NCBI RefSeq assembly: GCF_016901695.1
Contig: NZ_JACJKS010000001.1
Location: forward strand, 124,001-188,000
Length of the DNA stretch: 64,000 bases
Source: Mordavella massiliensis
GTDB lineage: Bacteria > Bacillota > Clostridia > Lachnospirales > Lachnospiraceae
Direction: 5' to 3'
Below, piece after piece: positions 27,851 through 35,577 of this stretch. The position numbers and the translations under genes were made by a program. The notes beneath the pieces were generated by a model. That model had not been told where the DNA came from. It saw only the letters and a list, made by a program, of their open reading frames with translations, and made no database searches. Numbering within the stretch: position 1 is the first letter of the stretch; each line of letters opens with the position of its first letter.

Positions 27851-27952
27851 TTATAAATCTTTATCGGTCTCTCTATCAAAAAGGCTTACCCGGTGGGAAC
27901 TGTCTGCTGCCATACCACTGACATATGGAGTATGAAATTCTGAATTGTCCAA
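27851..27952 (-). CDS. candidate small protein, 33 residues (orphan unit)
   Basis: A TTG start lies nine bases after AAGGAGG. The peptide begins LDNSEFHTPYVSGMAADSSH and ends ETDKDL; it is polar and acidic with no membrane segment. It is the second of two small ORFs in the orphan unit, 20 bases after the first. No family recognised. The strong ribosome site is the main support. Confidence 0.4.
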   Translation of the reverse strand: MDNSEFHTPYVSGMAADSSHRVSLFDRETDKDL

Positions 27953-27972
27953 TGGATCAAGCCTCCTTCCGT

Positions 27973-28029
27973 TTATTTCCATATAAATATGATCCGTCTC
28001 ACCAACATATGAAGCAAATCATATTTCAT
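27973..28029 (-). CDS. candidate small peptide, 18 residues (orphan unit)
   Basis: An ATG with AAGGAA seven bases upstream starts the peptide MKYDLLHMLVRRIIFIWK, hydrophobic and cationic, which could be a membrane-active peptide or a leader ORF. It is the first ORF after the strong promoter. Too short to support by composition. Confidence 0.35.
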   Translation of the reverse strand: MKYDLLHMLVRRIIFIWK

Positions 28030-28110
28030 ATAAGAGTTCCTTCCGTTTGACCGGTACTTCCTTTCTCGTCAGAAATCCGTTTTGGAAAGGATCTCTTTTG
28101 GATTGACCTT

Positions 28111-28139
28111 ATAATAGCACTGCGGTTTTTATTTGTCAA
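28111..28139 (-). promoter_or_regulatory. strong promoter of the orphan unit
   Basis: Minus-strand TTGACA (28134-28139), exactly 17 bases, TATTAT (28111-28116). Confidence 0.82.
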
Positions 28140-28228
28140 TACTATTTTATTTATTCTTTTAAGTTATTTTATAATTTTCTTTTTGTATGTATTAATTCTG
28201 ATAATTTATACATTTAGAAAAGAATGTT

Positions 28229-30181
28229 CTACAGGATCAGATCGCCCGTCTTCTTGTAGTCCTCCATCCTGTACATCTCGATGATATTTCCTTTGACCAC
28301 GTAGAGCACGTCCCCTATGTACAGCCCCCGGGCTGCGCTGTAGCCGGCGCCGCTGACCCGCGCCTCCATCCGGCAGGTAAACCCGCTCTCCCGGTCATAG
28401 GAGAAGACGTAGTACCGCTCCCGCGCCCCGTCGTAGGCGGAAAAGCCGATGAGGTTCCTCTTCGGATCCACAAGGGCCGCCCTGTAGTCGTAGAGCACAT
28501 CCCCGCTGTACACATTTTCCATGACAAAAGTATCTTTTTCCTGCACATCCGCCGGATCGCTGACATCGAACATGCTCAGCTTCATGCCCCCCGTGGCTCC
28601 CGTCTCCTCGTCCGCGTCCATGCCGATGCCGAGAAGGAGGCCGTCCCCGTAGGGATGCAGGTACTCGGAGAAGCCCGGTATCTTCAGCTCGCCCAGGACC
28701 TGCGGGTCCTCCGGGTCGGACAGATCCACGGAAAAGAGGGGATCCGTATTGCGGAAGGTCACAAAGTAGCCCGTATCCCCCATCAGTCTGGCGGAGTAGA
28801 CCTGCTCGTCTTTCGCCAGGTTCTCAATGCTGCCCAGCTCCTCCAGATCCGGTCCCAGGATATAGAGGCCGTTGTCCCTCTCATCGGTTGTCACGACCCG
28901 CAGGTTGCCCCCGTACTCGTCGATGGAGAAGGAGTCGTTGATGTAGCCGGGCACCGTGCCTTTGGCCAGGACTTTCAACTGCCCGTCCTGATAGGACACC
29001 TTGCGGATCTGCGTGTCTGTCACCCATCCAAAGCCTGTATTCCGGGAAATCGTCTCATACCAGTAAATATTTTCATCGCTGACGTAAACTTCTCCATATC
29101 CCGCAAAGAGCGCCTGGGAGTCCACAAGCTGACCCGGCGCCTGGATGTCCGTGGACGTCATGACCAGATACTGGCTCGGATCGCTGCGGTCCGGCAGCCA
29201 GATGGAGCTCTCCTTAAGAAGCTTCCCTCCCGCCTGGGGGATATAGGAGTCCCTGGCTTCGGGGCCGGCGTACATATCCGCGTAAAAGAGACTGAACACG
29301 TAGAGGTGATCCCCGACGAGCCTGGAGGACTGGTAATCCCCGCTCTGCGTCACCTCCCCGATCTTCTCCGGGTTCTCTCTGTCCGAGATATCGTAGGTGA
29401 CAAGGGCCGTGCCGGATCCGTCCTCCCCGGCGGAGGCAAGGAGCATCAGCCTGTCGTCCTGCACGTAGAATTCCCGGATCTGCCGGTCCTCACAGATCAC
29501 ACCCGCCTCTGTAAGGCCGCCCTCCGTATCTGCGATGCCGATCTCACAGTCATCCGACAGGGTGTAGATCCACCGGCCGTCCGTCTTCACGATGTCCGCC
29601 TCGCCCACGCCCTCCTGGCGCACGTTGGTGTCGGAGTAGCTGCCTGCGTAGGCGCTGGCGCTGTCTGCGGCAGTGGACGCCGCGCTCTCCACGCCCCCGT
29701 CTGCGGCGGAAGCGCCCCGGGACGACACTTTAAAATCCCGGCTTTCCTGCTCCTGCTGGTACGCCTCCAGGTAGGCGTAGATCTCGTCATAGCTCCCCGC
29801 GGTGCGCAGCGCCTCCTCGTCCGCGCTTCCGGACGCCGCCTGTCCGCCTTCCCCGCGGGCGGTTTCCTCCCCTGCCGCAGGGAGTGCATCCGCGCTTCCT
29901 GCCCCGGACCGGCCGGCCAGCGTCCAGACCGCCCCTGCCAGGCATACGAGCGCAAGCCCCGCCGCTAGGACAGAGAGCTGACGGCCCCGCGCAGAGCGCA
30001 GGAAGAGACGCACTTTCCCTTCTTTGTCCTGCTTCGTCCTGCCTGTCTCCTCTTCTTTGCCTGCCGCGCCGGCCTCCTCCAGTTTCTTCCTGATCTGATC
30101 CGGCGCAAGCGCCTCCGGGACCTGGAGTCCGTCCGAAGCAGACCGTATCCGTTCCAGCATATCCTGCTCTCTTTTTTCCAT
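28229..30181 (-). CDS. membrane-anchored beta-propeller protein, likely sensor/anti-sigma partner
   Basis: A 650-residue protein. Residues 1-70 are cytoplasmic, charged and include VPEALAPDQIRKKLEEA, a short motif common in clostridial anti-sigma-like proteins. A single membrane segment follows (about 69-88, LSVLAAGLALVCLAGAVWTLA). Then comes an Ala/Ser/Glu-rich linker and an extracytoplasmic domain resembling the C-terminal beta-propeller family distantly related to WD40 (RQEGVGEADIVKTDGRWIY, DPLFSVDLSDPEDPQVLGEL). It is 16 bases downstream of an ECF-type sigma factor gene, which suggests that it controls that factor. That role is inferred from gene order and topology. Confidence 0.82.
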   Translation of the reverse strand: MEKREQDMLERIRSASDGLQVPEALAPDQIRKKLEEAGAAGKEEETGRTKQDKEGKVRLFLRSARGRQLSVLAAGLALVCLAGAVWTLAGRSGAGSADALPAAGEETARGEGGQAASGSADEEALRTAGSYDEIYAYLEAYQQEQESRDFKVSSRGASAADGGVESAASTAADSASAYAGSYSDTNVRQEGVGEADIVKTDGRWIYTLSDDCEIGIADTEGGLTEAGVICEDRQIREFYVQDDRLMLLASAGEDGSGTALVTYDISDRENPEKIGEVTQSGDYQSSRLVGDHLYVFSLFYADMYAGPEARDSYIPQAGGKLLKESSIWLPDRSDPSQYLVMTSTDIQAPGQLVDSQALFAGYGEVYVSDENIYWYETISRNTGFGWVTDTQIRKVSYQDGQLKVLAKGTVPGYINDSFSIDEYGGNLRVVTTDERDNGLYILGPDLEELGSIENLAKDEQVYSARLMGDTGYFVTFRNTDPLFSVDLSDPEDPQVLGELKIPGFSEYLHPYGDGLLLGIGMDADEETGATGGMKLSMFDVSDPADVQEKDTFVMENVYSGDVLYDYRAALVDPKRNLIGFSAYDGARERYYVFSYDRESGFTCRMEARVSGAGYSAARGLYIGDVLYVVKGNIIEMYRMEDYKKTGDLIL

Positions 30182-30197
30182 ACAGCTCTCTCCTTTC

Positions 30198-30677
30198 CTA
30201 CTCCTTCAGTATCAGGCTCATCTTCCCGAGGGCCCGGCTCCTCCTGGAGCGGACCGTAGCCGCAGGCTTCCCCAGGAACGCGCCGATCTCACTGCTCGTG
30301 TAACCGCCGAACACGGAGAGCCCCACGATCAACTGCTCGTCCTCCTCCAGGACAAGAAAAGCGTCCCGCACGTCTGCGGCCTGCTCCCAGTCCGGGACCG
30401 CGGCGTCCTCTTCAAAGAAAGACATCTGCGCCTTTTTTTCATCCTGCTCCTGCTGCCGCCATTTTTTTCTGCACGTGTTGGCAAGGATCGTGAAGATCCA
30501 GCTTTTGAACGCGCCCTCCTCCCGCAGAGAACCTATATGTCCGTAGGCCTGCAGCACCGCCTCGCTGACGGCGTCCTCCGCGTCGTGGGGGTTCTTCATC
30601 ATGCAGAGCGCGAACCGGTACATATCCACATACACGGCGCTGTACATAGCGGCGAATCCTTCCGCGTCACATTTCAT
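30198..30677 (-). CDS. ECF-type RNA polymerase sigma factor
   Basis: A 159-residue sigma factor with region 2 (YVDMYRFALCMMKNPHDAEDAVSEAVL, then FKSWIFTILANTCRKKWR) and region 4 (LSVFGGYTSSEIGAFLGKPAATVRSRRSRAL). No region 3, as expected for group 4. The start at 30677 follows GGGAGG at seven bases; an upstream in-frame ATG at 30791 would add 38 unrelated residues. First gene of a pair with the beta-propeller protein. Confidence 0.92.
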   Translation of the reverse strand: MKCDAEGFAAMYSAVYVDMYRFALCMMKNPHDAEDAVSEAVLQAYGHIGSLREEGAFKSWIFTILANTCRKKWRQQEQDEKKAQMSFFEEDAAVPDWEQAADVRDAFLVLEEDEQLIVGLSVFGGYTSSEIGAFLGKPAATVRSRRSRALGKMSLILKE

Positions 30678-30791
30678 AGCGTTTCCTCCCTCGTAACGGC
30701 CAGTGTCATCTTTTTCATATATTAGATGCATGTCACGGCCTGTCTGTTGCATGGAAAGATCTGTTTTTTTTACAAAATCCGTCACCGGCAC

Positions 30792-30834
30792 AAAAAAGCC
30801 CCGCGCCAGATCTTATCCTGTCTGACACGGGGCT
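30792..30834 (-). terminator. terminator of the hydratase gene
   Basis: On the minus strand AGCCCCG and CGGGGCT enclose a 24-base loop and are followed by six T, 30 bases past the hydratase stop. Confidence 0.85.
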
Positions 30835-30865
30835 GTCTTGTCCCTGTATATCCGCGGGGACGTCT

Positions 30866-33145
30866 CTACCCTCTGTAGTAGTTGATCAGGCATCCTTTCA
30901 GGATGATCTCCCGCTCGGTGTCTGTCAGATCGCCCATGGCGAACTCCACTTCCGCAAGCTCATCGCCCACCACGTAGGCGCGGATCACATCCGTCTTCTC
31001 CTCCACAGCCCGGCGGATGCCCGGCACGAAGATGTAATCCCCGTTCTTAAAGGACAGGGCCTCGTGATCCTCCTTTGTGAGGAAGGGGAGCATGCCCCAG
31101 TTGATCAGGTTGGAGCGGTACCGCTTGGTGGCGTACTCGACGGCGATGTTCGCCCAGCCGCCCAGCACTTTCTGGCAGGATGCCGCCTGCTCCCTGGCGG
31201 AGCCGTCGCCCGGCTTCACGGCGAAAATGGTGCTGCCCACGCCGATGTTGCCCTCGCCGGCCTCCGGGAACTTCTCCCGGATCTTCGCCATCACAGGCCG
31301 CAGCTCCTCCAGCGCATCCAGCGGGCAGGTGCCTGCCTCGATGGCCTTCTGGGCTTTCTGCACTTCCTTGGCCCGGCCCACGTAAGCCGGGTCTTTTCTG
31401 GAAAGCGCGAATTCCGCCAGCCCGAGGGGGTTGGAGCGGTAGGAGGACGTCTCTCCGGACGGGATCAGCTCGTCCGTCGTGGTCACCGGATCGTGGATCT
31501 CGGACACCACCTTGAGGACCAGGTTCTCCGGCAGGGCCGGCATCTCGGGCCAGTCCTTGATGTTGGGGCCGAACTGGATCTCCACGCCGGGATCCGCCAC
31601 GCCGTGGCTGTCAAACACGCGGTTCGCGTAAATATTTCTGTCAAAGTGATACTTGGGCCCTGTGTACTCCACATCCATGGCCGTGGCCGGTGTGAGGAAG
31701 CCCTTGTTGGCCGCTGTGGCCGCGATGGACCTGGCGTCCATGAGGGCCACGGAAGCGATCTGTCCGCTCTGCAGCTTGGAGCCCTCCCGGTTGGGGAAGT
31801 TCCTTGTGGAGTGGCGGATGGAGAACGCGTTGTTGGCCGGCGTGTCGCCTGCGCCGAAGCAGGGGCCGCAGAAGGCTGTCTTCATGACGGCGCCGGACTC
31901 CATGAGGGCTGCCGCCGCGCCGTTTTTCACAAGCTCCATGTAGATGGGCATGCTGGCCGGGTACACGCTGAAGGTAAAGGCGTCCGCGCCGATGTACTTC
32001 CCGCGGATGATGTCCGCCGCCGCGCAGATATTCTCAAAGCCGCCGCCCGCGCAGCCCGCGATGATGCCCTGGTCCACGTAGAGCCTGCCGTCCACGACCT
32101 TGCTCTGCAGGGAGTAGTCCACTGCCCCGTCCAGGCTCACGAGGGCCCGCTGCTCCACATCGTGGAGAACATCTTTCAGGTTGGCGTTTACCTCGTCAAT
32201 GGTATATACGTTGGAGGGATGGAACGGCATGGCGATCATGGGACGGATCTCGCTCAGGTTCACGTACACCATACCGTCATAGTATGCGACCGCTCCCGGA
32301 TTCAGCTCCCTGAAATCCTCCGGACGGCCGTGGATCTCGTAGAACTCGCGGATCGTCTCGTCCGTCTTCCAGATGGAGGACAGGCAGGTGGTCTCTGTCG
32401 TCATGACGTCGATGCCGATGCGGAAGTCCGCGCTCAGCTTCTCCACGCCGGGGCCGACGAACTCCATGACTTTGTTGTTCACATAGCCGCATCCGAAGGT
32501 GGCGCCGATAATGGCGAGCGCCACGTCCTGGGGACCTACGCCTTTGACCGGCTCGCCGTCCAGGTAGATGCCGATGACGCCCGGCATCCGGATGTCATAG
32601 GTCTTGCCCAGAAGCTGCTTGACAAGCTCCGGCCCGCCCTCGCCCATGGCCATGGTGCCAAGCGCGCCGTAGCGGGTATGGCTGTCGGACCCGAGGATCA
32701 TCCGGCCGCCCCCTGCCAGCATCTCGCGGGCAAACTGGTGGATGACCGCCTGGTGGGGCGGAACATACACGCCGCCGTACTTCTTGGCGCAGGTGAGGCC
32801 GAACATGTGGTCATCTTCATTGATCGTTCCGCCCACCGCGCAGAGGGAGTTGTGGCAGTTGGTCAGCACGTAGGGGACCGGGAATTTCTCAAGTCCGGAC
32901 GCCCTTGCCGTCTGGATGATGCCCACAAATGTGATGTCGTGGGACGTCAGTTTATCGAATTTGATCTGAAGGCGCTCCATATTGCCGGAGGTGTTGTGAT
33001 CCTTCAGGATGTTGTAGGCCATTGTCTGGGCTGCCGCCTCTTCCTGCGTCACGGCGCGGCCGGTCATCTGCTGCACCTGGGCCGGATCTTCTATGATCTG
33101 CGTGCCGTTTACGAGGTAGACTCCTGTGTCATAGAGCTTTATCAT
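30866..33145 (-). CDS. aconitase-superfamily hydratase (YbhJ-like)
   Basis: A 759-residue protein with the aconitase fold. N-terminal domains include [20 protein letters not shown] and [21 protein letters not shown]. The cysteines near ETTCLSS and in [17 protein letters not shown] suggest an Fe-S-bearing active site like the aconitase GxCxN/C-x2-C set. A swivel domain is at the C-terminus ([15 protein letters not shown]). It resembles E. coli YbhJ more than true AcnA; its substrate is unknown. Monocistronic, with a promoter holding a perfect palindrome and its own terminator. Confidence 0.85.
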   Translation of the reverse strand: MIKLYDTGVYLVNGTQIIEDPAQVQQMTGRAVTQEEAAAQTMAYNILKDHNTSGNMERLQIKFDKLTSHDITFVGIIQTARASGLEKFPVPYVLTNCHNSLCAVGGTINEDDHMFGLTCAKKYGGVYVPPHQAVIHQFAREMLAGGGRMILGSDSHTRYGALGTMAMGEGGPELVKQLLGKTYDIRMPGVIGIYLDGEPVKGVGPQDVALAIIGATFGCGYVNNKVMEFVGPGVEKLSADFRIGIDVMTTETTCLSSIWKTDETIREFYEIHGRPEDFRELNPGAVAYYDGMVYVNLSEIRPMIAMPFHPSNVYTIDEVNANLKDVLHDVEQRALVSLDGAVDYSLQSKVVDGRLYVDQGIIAGCAGGGFENICAAADIIRGKYIGADAFTFSVYPASMPIYMELVKNGAAAALMESGAVMKTAFCGPCFGAGDTPANNAFSIRHSTRNFPNREGSKLQSGQIASVALMDARSIAATAANKGFLTPATAMDVEYTGPKYHFDRNIYANRVFDSHGVADPGVEIQFGPNIKDWPEMPALPENLVLKVVSEIHDPVTTTDELIPSGETSSYRSNPLGLAEFALSRKDPAYVGRAKEVQKAQKAIEAGTCPLDALEELRPVMAKIREKFPEAGEGNIGVGSTIFAVKPGDGSAREQAASCQKVLGGWANIAVEYATKRYRSNLINWGMLPFLTKEDHEALSFKNGDYIFVPGIRRAVEEKTDVIRAYVVGDELAEVEFAMGDLTDTEREIILKGCLINYYRG

Positions 33146-33186
33146 CGTTCCAAAATCCTCCTGTATTTCTTTTTTTTCGTCAGTTT

Positions 33187-33215
33187 ATTTTAGCCCGGTT
33201 CCGGGCAAAAGTCAA
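33187..33215 (-). promoter_or_regulatory. promoter of the hydratase gene with a palindrome in the spacer
   Basis: Minus-strand TTGACT (33210-33215), 17-base spacer, TAAAAT (33187-33192). The spacer contains the perfect palindrome GCCCGG-TT-CCGGGC (33193-33206), a good candidate operator. Confidence 0.7.
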
Positions 33216-33286
33216 TTTAAACGGCTGGATATATATGCGGTACACATGAAGGAAAAAATAAAGTTTAGTTAACTATAACGAGTATA

Positions 33287-33315
33287 TTGTAAACCTCTTA
33301 TCGTTATGTTATACT
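33287..33315 (+). promoter_or_regulatory. promoter of the toxin mRNA
   Basis: TTGTAA (33287-33292), 17 bases, TATACT (33310-33315) with an upstream TGT, making it an extended -10. Confidence 0.72.
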
Positions 33316-33349
33316 CTGCATACGGGACAACCGTGATACAAGGTGGTAG

Positions 33350-33378
33350 CCTCCCTATACTCATAAAAAGAGGGGAGG
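33350..33378 (+). promoter_or_regulatory. stem masking the toxin ribosome site
   Basis: CCTCCC (33350-33355) can pair with GGGAGG (33373-33378), the ribosome site of the toxin ORF, with a 17-base loop. A 5' structure that hides the ribosome site is common for type I toxin mRNAs. Confidence 0.55.
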
Positions 33379-33386
33379 TGGTGCAA

Positions 33387-33482
33387 ATGGATACATATGA
33401 AGTTTTAAGCCTGCTGTTTTTAGGCGGTTCATTTCTGATTGCACTGCTTGCCTATATTGATAGGAAAAACAAGCGGAAATAA
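33387..33482 (+). CDS. small holin-like type I toxin
   Basis: A 31-residue hydrophobic peptide, MDTYEVLSLLFLGGSFL followed by a second hydrophobic stretch and the tail DRKNKRK, with one membrane segment. It matches the 'putative holin-like toxin' family related to TxpA/BsrG. Ribosome site GGGGAGG, eight bases upstream. Its mRNA promoter lies to the left and a convergent antisense promoter to the right, as expected for a type I toxin-antitoxin locus. Too small for most gene callers. Confidence 0.85.
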   Translation: MDTYEVLSLLFLGGSFLIALLAYIDRKNKRK

Positions 33483-33567
33483 ATAAGCCTACCTTGTACT
33501 TGGCCGTCAGGTAGGCTTATGCCATTACTTGGAAGCTAACCACTTTGTGGGCGGTTGTTCCTTTCCT
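33478..33567 (-). ncRNA. antisense RNA (antitoxin) overlapping the 3' end of the toxin mRNA
   Basis: A minus-strand promoter at 33574-33602 drives a transcript of about 90 nt that ends at a terminator with 11-base arms (ATAAGCCTACC / GGTAGGCTTAT, 33483-33520) followed by TTATTT. It overlaps the toxin stop codon and 3' untranslated region, as RatA does for txpA. The 5' end is inferred from promoter spacing. Confidence 0.75.
33483..33520 (-). terminator. terminator of the antitoxin RNA
   Basis: Perfect 11-base arms with a 16-base loop and a T-rich minus-strand tail. It also overlaps the last codon of the toxin ORF. Confidence 0.78.
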
Positions 33568-33573
33568 ATGTCT

Positions 33574-33602
33574 ACTATATCACACTGAAATAACAGATTC
33601 AA
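33574..33602 (-). promoter_or_regulatory. promoter of the antitoxin RNA
   Basis: Minus-strand TTGAAT (33597-33602), 17 bases, TATAGT (33574-33579). Confidence 0.75.
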
Positions 33603-33641
33603 TAATAGAACCCCAAAATTCTATGTGCTGATGCGCAGCTT

Positions 33642-34736
33642 TCAACTCTCCTTCTCCTTCATCGCCCGCATGTGCTTCTCCACCATCAGGGCGATCTTGA
33701 ACGTCATGGCGTCCTCGAAGACCCGGACATCCAGCCCGGTCTTCTTCTGGATCTTCTCCAGCCGGTACACAAGGGTATTGCGGTGCACATAGAGCTTCCG
33801 CGCCGTCTCCGAGATGTTCAGGTTGTTCTCGAAAAAGGTGTAGACTGCCGCCAGTTCCTCCTCCTCGAAGTTCTCCATGGCGCTGCCCTCAAACACCTCC
33901 TCCAGGAACATCTCGCACAGGGATGCGGGAAGCTGGTGGATAAGCCGGCCGATCCCGAGCACTTTGTAGGACAGAACCCGCCTCTGGGAATAGAAGATGC
34001 GCCCCACTTCCATGGCCATATCCGCCTCCTTGTAGGAGCGGGACACGTCTTTTAATTCTTCCACGATCGTGCCGTAGGAGACGCGCACGCCGACCATGGC
34101 CTCCATCCCGAGGGTGTCCACCATCACGTCCGCCATGTGGTGGATCTCATAGTAGCCCTCCGTCGGCTCCAGCGCCTTCACCAGGATGATATGCCTCTCC
34201 TCGACGGAGGTGACGAAATCCTTGATGCCGGTGGCAAACAGCCCTTTCAGCGTCTCCAGGACAAGGCTGTCCTCCGCGTTCTTCGGCTCTACGAGAAACA
34301 CGACGCGCCGCTGCGTCACCGGGATCTTCAGCCGCTTGGCCTGGTTGTAGATGTCCACAAGCAGGAGGTTGTCCAGGAGCAGGCTCTGGATGAAGCGGTT
34401 CTTGTCCATGCGGCTCCGGTTCATGGATGCCAGGCTGTCCAGGTGGCTGATGCCGAAGCGCCCGGCCATCAGGGCCTTCTCGTCATGCCCGTCCACGGCC
34501 AGGACATAGAGGCTCTCCCCGCTCTCCAGGAGGAAGAGGCTCTCCTCCCCGACCGCCTCCTCCCGGCCGCTGCTGTTATAGGCTTCCACCAGGTCCGCCA
34601 CCTCGCCGGGCTGCGGTCTGGCCTTTATATTTGTCATTGCCAGGCATTCTGCTTTCTCGTTCCAGATGGAGCAGTCCATGCCGGCTATCTGCCTGATCTC
34701 CTGGATCAGCTTCTGCAATGTCTGATTGGGCAGCAA
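33642..34736 (-). CDS. PucR/CdaR-type transcriptional regulator
   Basis: A 364-residue regulator. The N-terminal ~130 residues form a GAF/diacid-binding-like sensory region. A GGDEF-related central region follows. The C-terminal HTH_30 domain is clear (VYTFFENNLNISETARKLYV, then HRNTLVYRLEKIQKKTGLDV). The start is TTG 34736, five bases after the stop of a 52-residue gene and preceded by GGAAAGGAAG. The effector is unknown. Transcribed leftward with the small gene. Confidence 0.88.
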   Translation of the reverse strand: MLPNQTLQKLIQEIRQIAGMDCSIWNEKAECLAMTNIKARPQPGEVADLVEAYNSSGREEAVGEESLFLLESGESLYVLAVDGHDEKALMAGRFGISHLDSLASMNRSRMDKNRFIQSLLLDNLLLVDIYNQAKRLKIPVTQRRVVFLVEPKNAEDSLVLETLKGLFATGIKDFVTSVEERHIILVKALEPTEGYYEIHHMADVMVDTLGMEAMVGVRVSYGTIVEELKDVSRSYKEADMAMEVGRIFYSQRRVLSYKVLGIGRLIHQLPASLCEMFLEEVFEGSAMENFEEEELAAVYTFFENNLNISETARKLYVHRNTLVYRLEKIQKKTGLDVRVFEDAMTFKIALMVEKHMRAMKEKES

Positions 34737-34740
34737 TGTG

Positions 34741-34899
34741 TCACTTCCTTTCCGGGTCCCGCACCCGCTTCTTCCACTCGCTCATCTGGTAGTCAAACAT
34801 GGTGATCTCCAGATCCGTGCAGTGTCTCTGCGCCAGATAGACGGATACAGCCGAAGACAGTACGGCGACGGCAAGGCACATAAGGTTTGTTCTTTTCAT
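34741..34899 (-). CDS. small single-pass membrane protein, 52 residues
   Basis: A short gene with a GAGGAGG ribosome site eight bases upstream of its ATG. The protein starts MKRTNLMCLAVAVLSSAVSV, one hydrophobic segment that could be a signal anchor, and continues with a charged tail ending SEWKKRVRDPERK. It is five bases from the PucR-like regulator and probably co-translated. No family recognised. Confidence 0.7.
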   Translation of the reverse strand: MKRTNLMCLAVAVLSSAVSVYLAQRHCTDLEITMFDYQMSEWKKRVRDPERK

Positions 34900-34982
34900 C
34901 GTTTTCCTCCTCTGAACTTCCTTCCCGTCAATGCCGCCCTCATACTGTAGCCGCCGGGCTGCGCTCTTTTTCCCCTCTGTCG

Positions 34983-35405
34983 TTAAAAATTTTTTATTTT
35001 CTCTCTGATCCGGTCCATCCGCCGGTATACGGCTTTCTCCGTAATTCCTATTATAGCAGATATCTCCCTTGTCTCATAACCTTTTATTTTCAAATCCAGG
35101 ATCTTCTTCCCGGTTCCGTCCAGCCGGTCCAGCAGGCGGTCCATATCCTCCGAAAGATACGGGGCTTCCTCCCGCCAAAAATAGCTGCCAGGTTCCTCCC
35201 CCATCTCCCGCAGCCGTCCGCCCGTGCAGACCGGCCAGTCCGCCCGGTGCTCCTGAAAGCGGCGCTCGGCTTTAAAGAGATCCCAGTCGTACGCCCGCAG
35301 GTCCAGGATGCGCTCCTCGTCCATGCCCAGCCGGCGCAGGGTTTCCTCCTCCGCCTCTTTTCTCTGCCTCCAGATCTTTTCCGCAAGTGCTTTGTTGTAC
35401 GCCAT
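34983..35405 (-). CDS. small sigma-70 region-4-like DNA-binding protein
   Basis: A 140-residue protein. The C-terminal third, LDGTGKKILDLKIKGYETREISAIIGITEKAVYRRMDRIREKI, is a sigma region 4-type helix-turn-helix. The N-terminal part is charged and helical (RQRKEAEEETLRRLGMDEER) with no region 2. Good GAGGAGGG ribosome site. It may be a regulator or a sigma-like activator rather than a full sigma factor. It stands alone; target unknown. Confidence 0.72.
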   Translation of the reverse strand: MAYNKALAEKIWRQRKEAEEETLRRLGMDEERILDLRAYDWDLFKAERRFQEHRADWPVCTGGRLREMGEEPGSYFWREEAPYLSEDMDRLLDRLDGTGKKILDLKIKGYETREISAIIGITEKAVYRRMDRIREKIKNF

Positions 35406-35516
35406 ATAGCCCTCCTCTTCTGTATATCTTTCGGAATATTTGCCTATGCGCAGATATACGATGCACTAAGTATATCTTATGTAAATATACAGAACAATGA
35501 ACTACAGACATACATA

Positions 35517-35553
35517 AAAGGAGGAACACCCACGGGGCGTCCCTCCTTCTTTA
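35517..35553 (-). terminator. terminator of the MsmK-type ATPase gene
   Basis: On the minus strand AAGGAGGGAC and GTTCCTCCTT with a short loop and a TTTT-containing tail, 25 bases after the stop. Confidence 0.7.
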
Positions 35554-35577
35554 TTGTGTTATTCCAGATCATCCTGA

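Larger units (their letters stand above)
27381..28104 (-). ncRNA. orphan AT-rich transcription unit of about 720 nt with no long ORF
   Basis: The interval between two conventional genes (27304-28228) is distinctly AT-rich. On the minus strand it has a near-consensus promoter (28111-28139) at one end and a strong terminator (27376-27418) at the other. Only tiny ORFs lie between; two of them follow good ribosome sites (listed separately). The rest has stops in all frames and several short stems, for example GGATC-CGT-GATCC near 27525-27540. It may be a structured RNA, a small-peptide operon or a decayed gene. The plus-strand 68-codon ORF at 27650-27856 has no ribosome site. Confidence 0.45.

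Noticed and set aside
27650-27856. A 68-codon plus-strand ORF in the AT-rich region
   Set aside because: No ribosome site or promoter on that strand, and signals on the minus strand point the other way.
31064-33193. A 709-codon open frame antisense to the hydratase
   Set aside because: Shadow frame with His/Val/Arg-biased composition; the real gene is on the minus strand.
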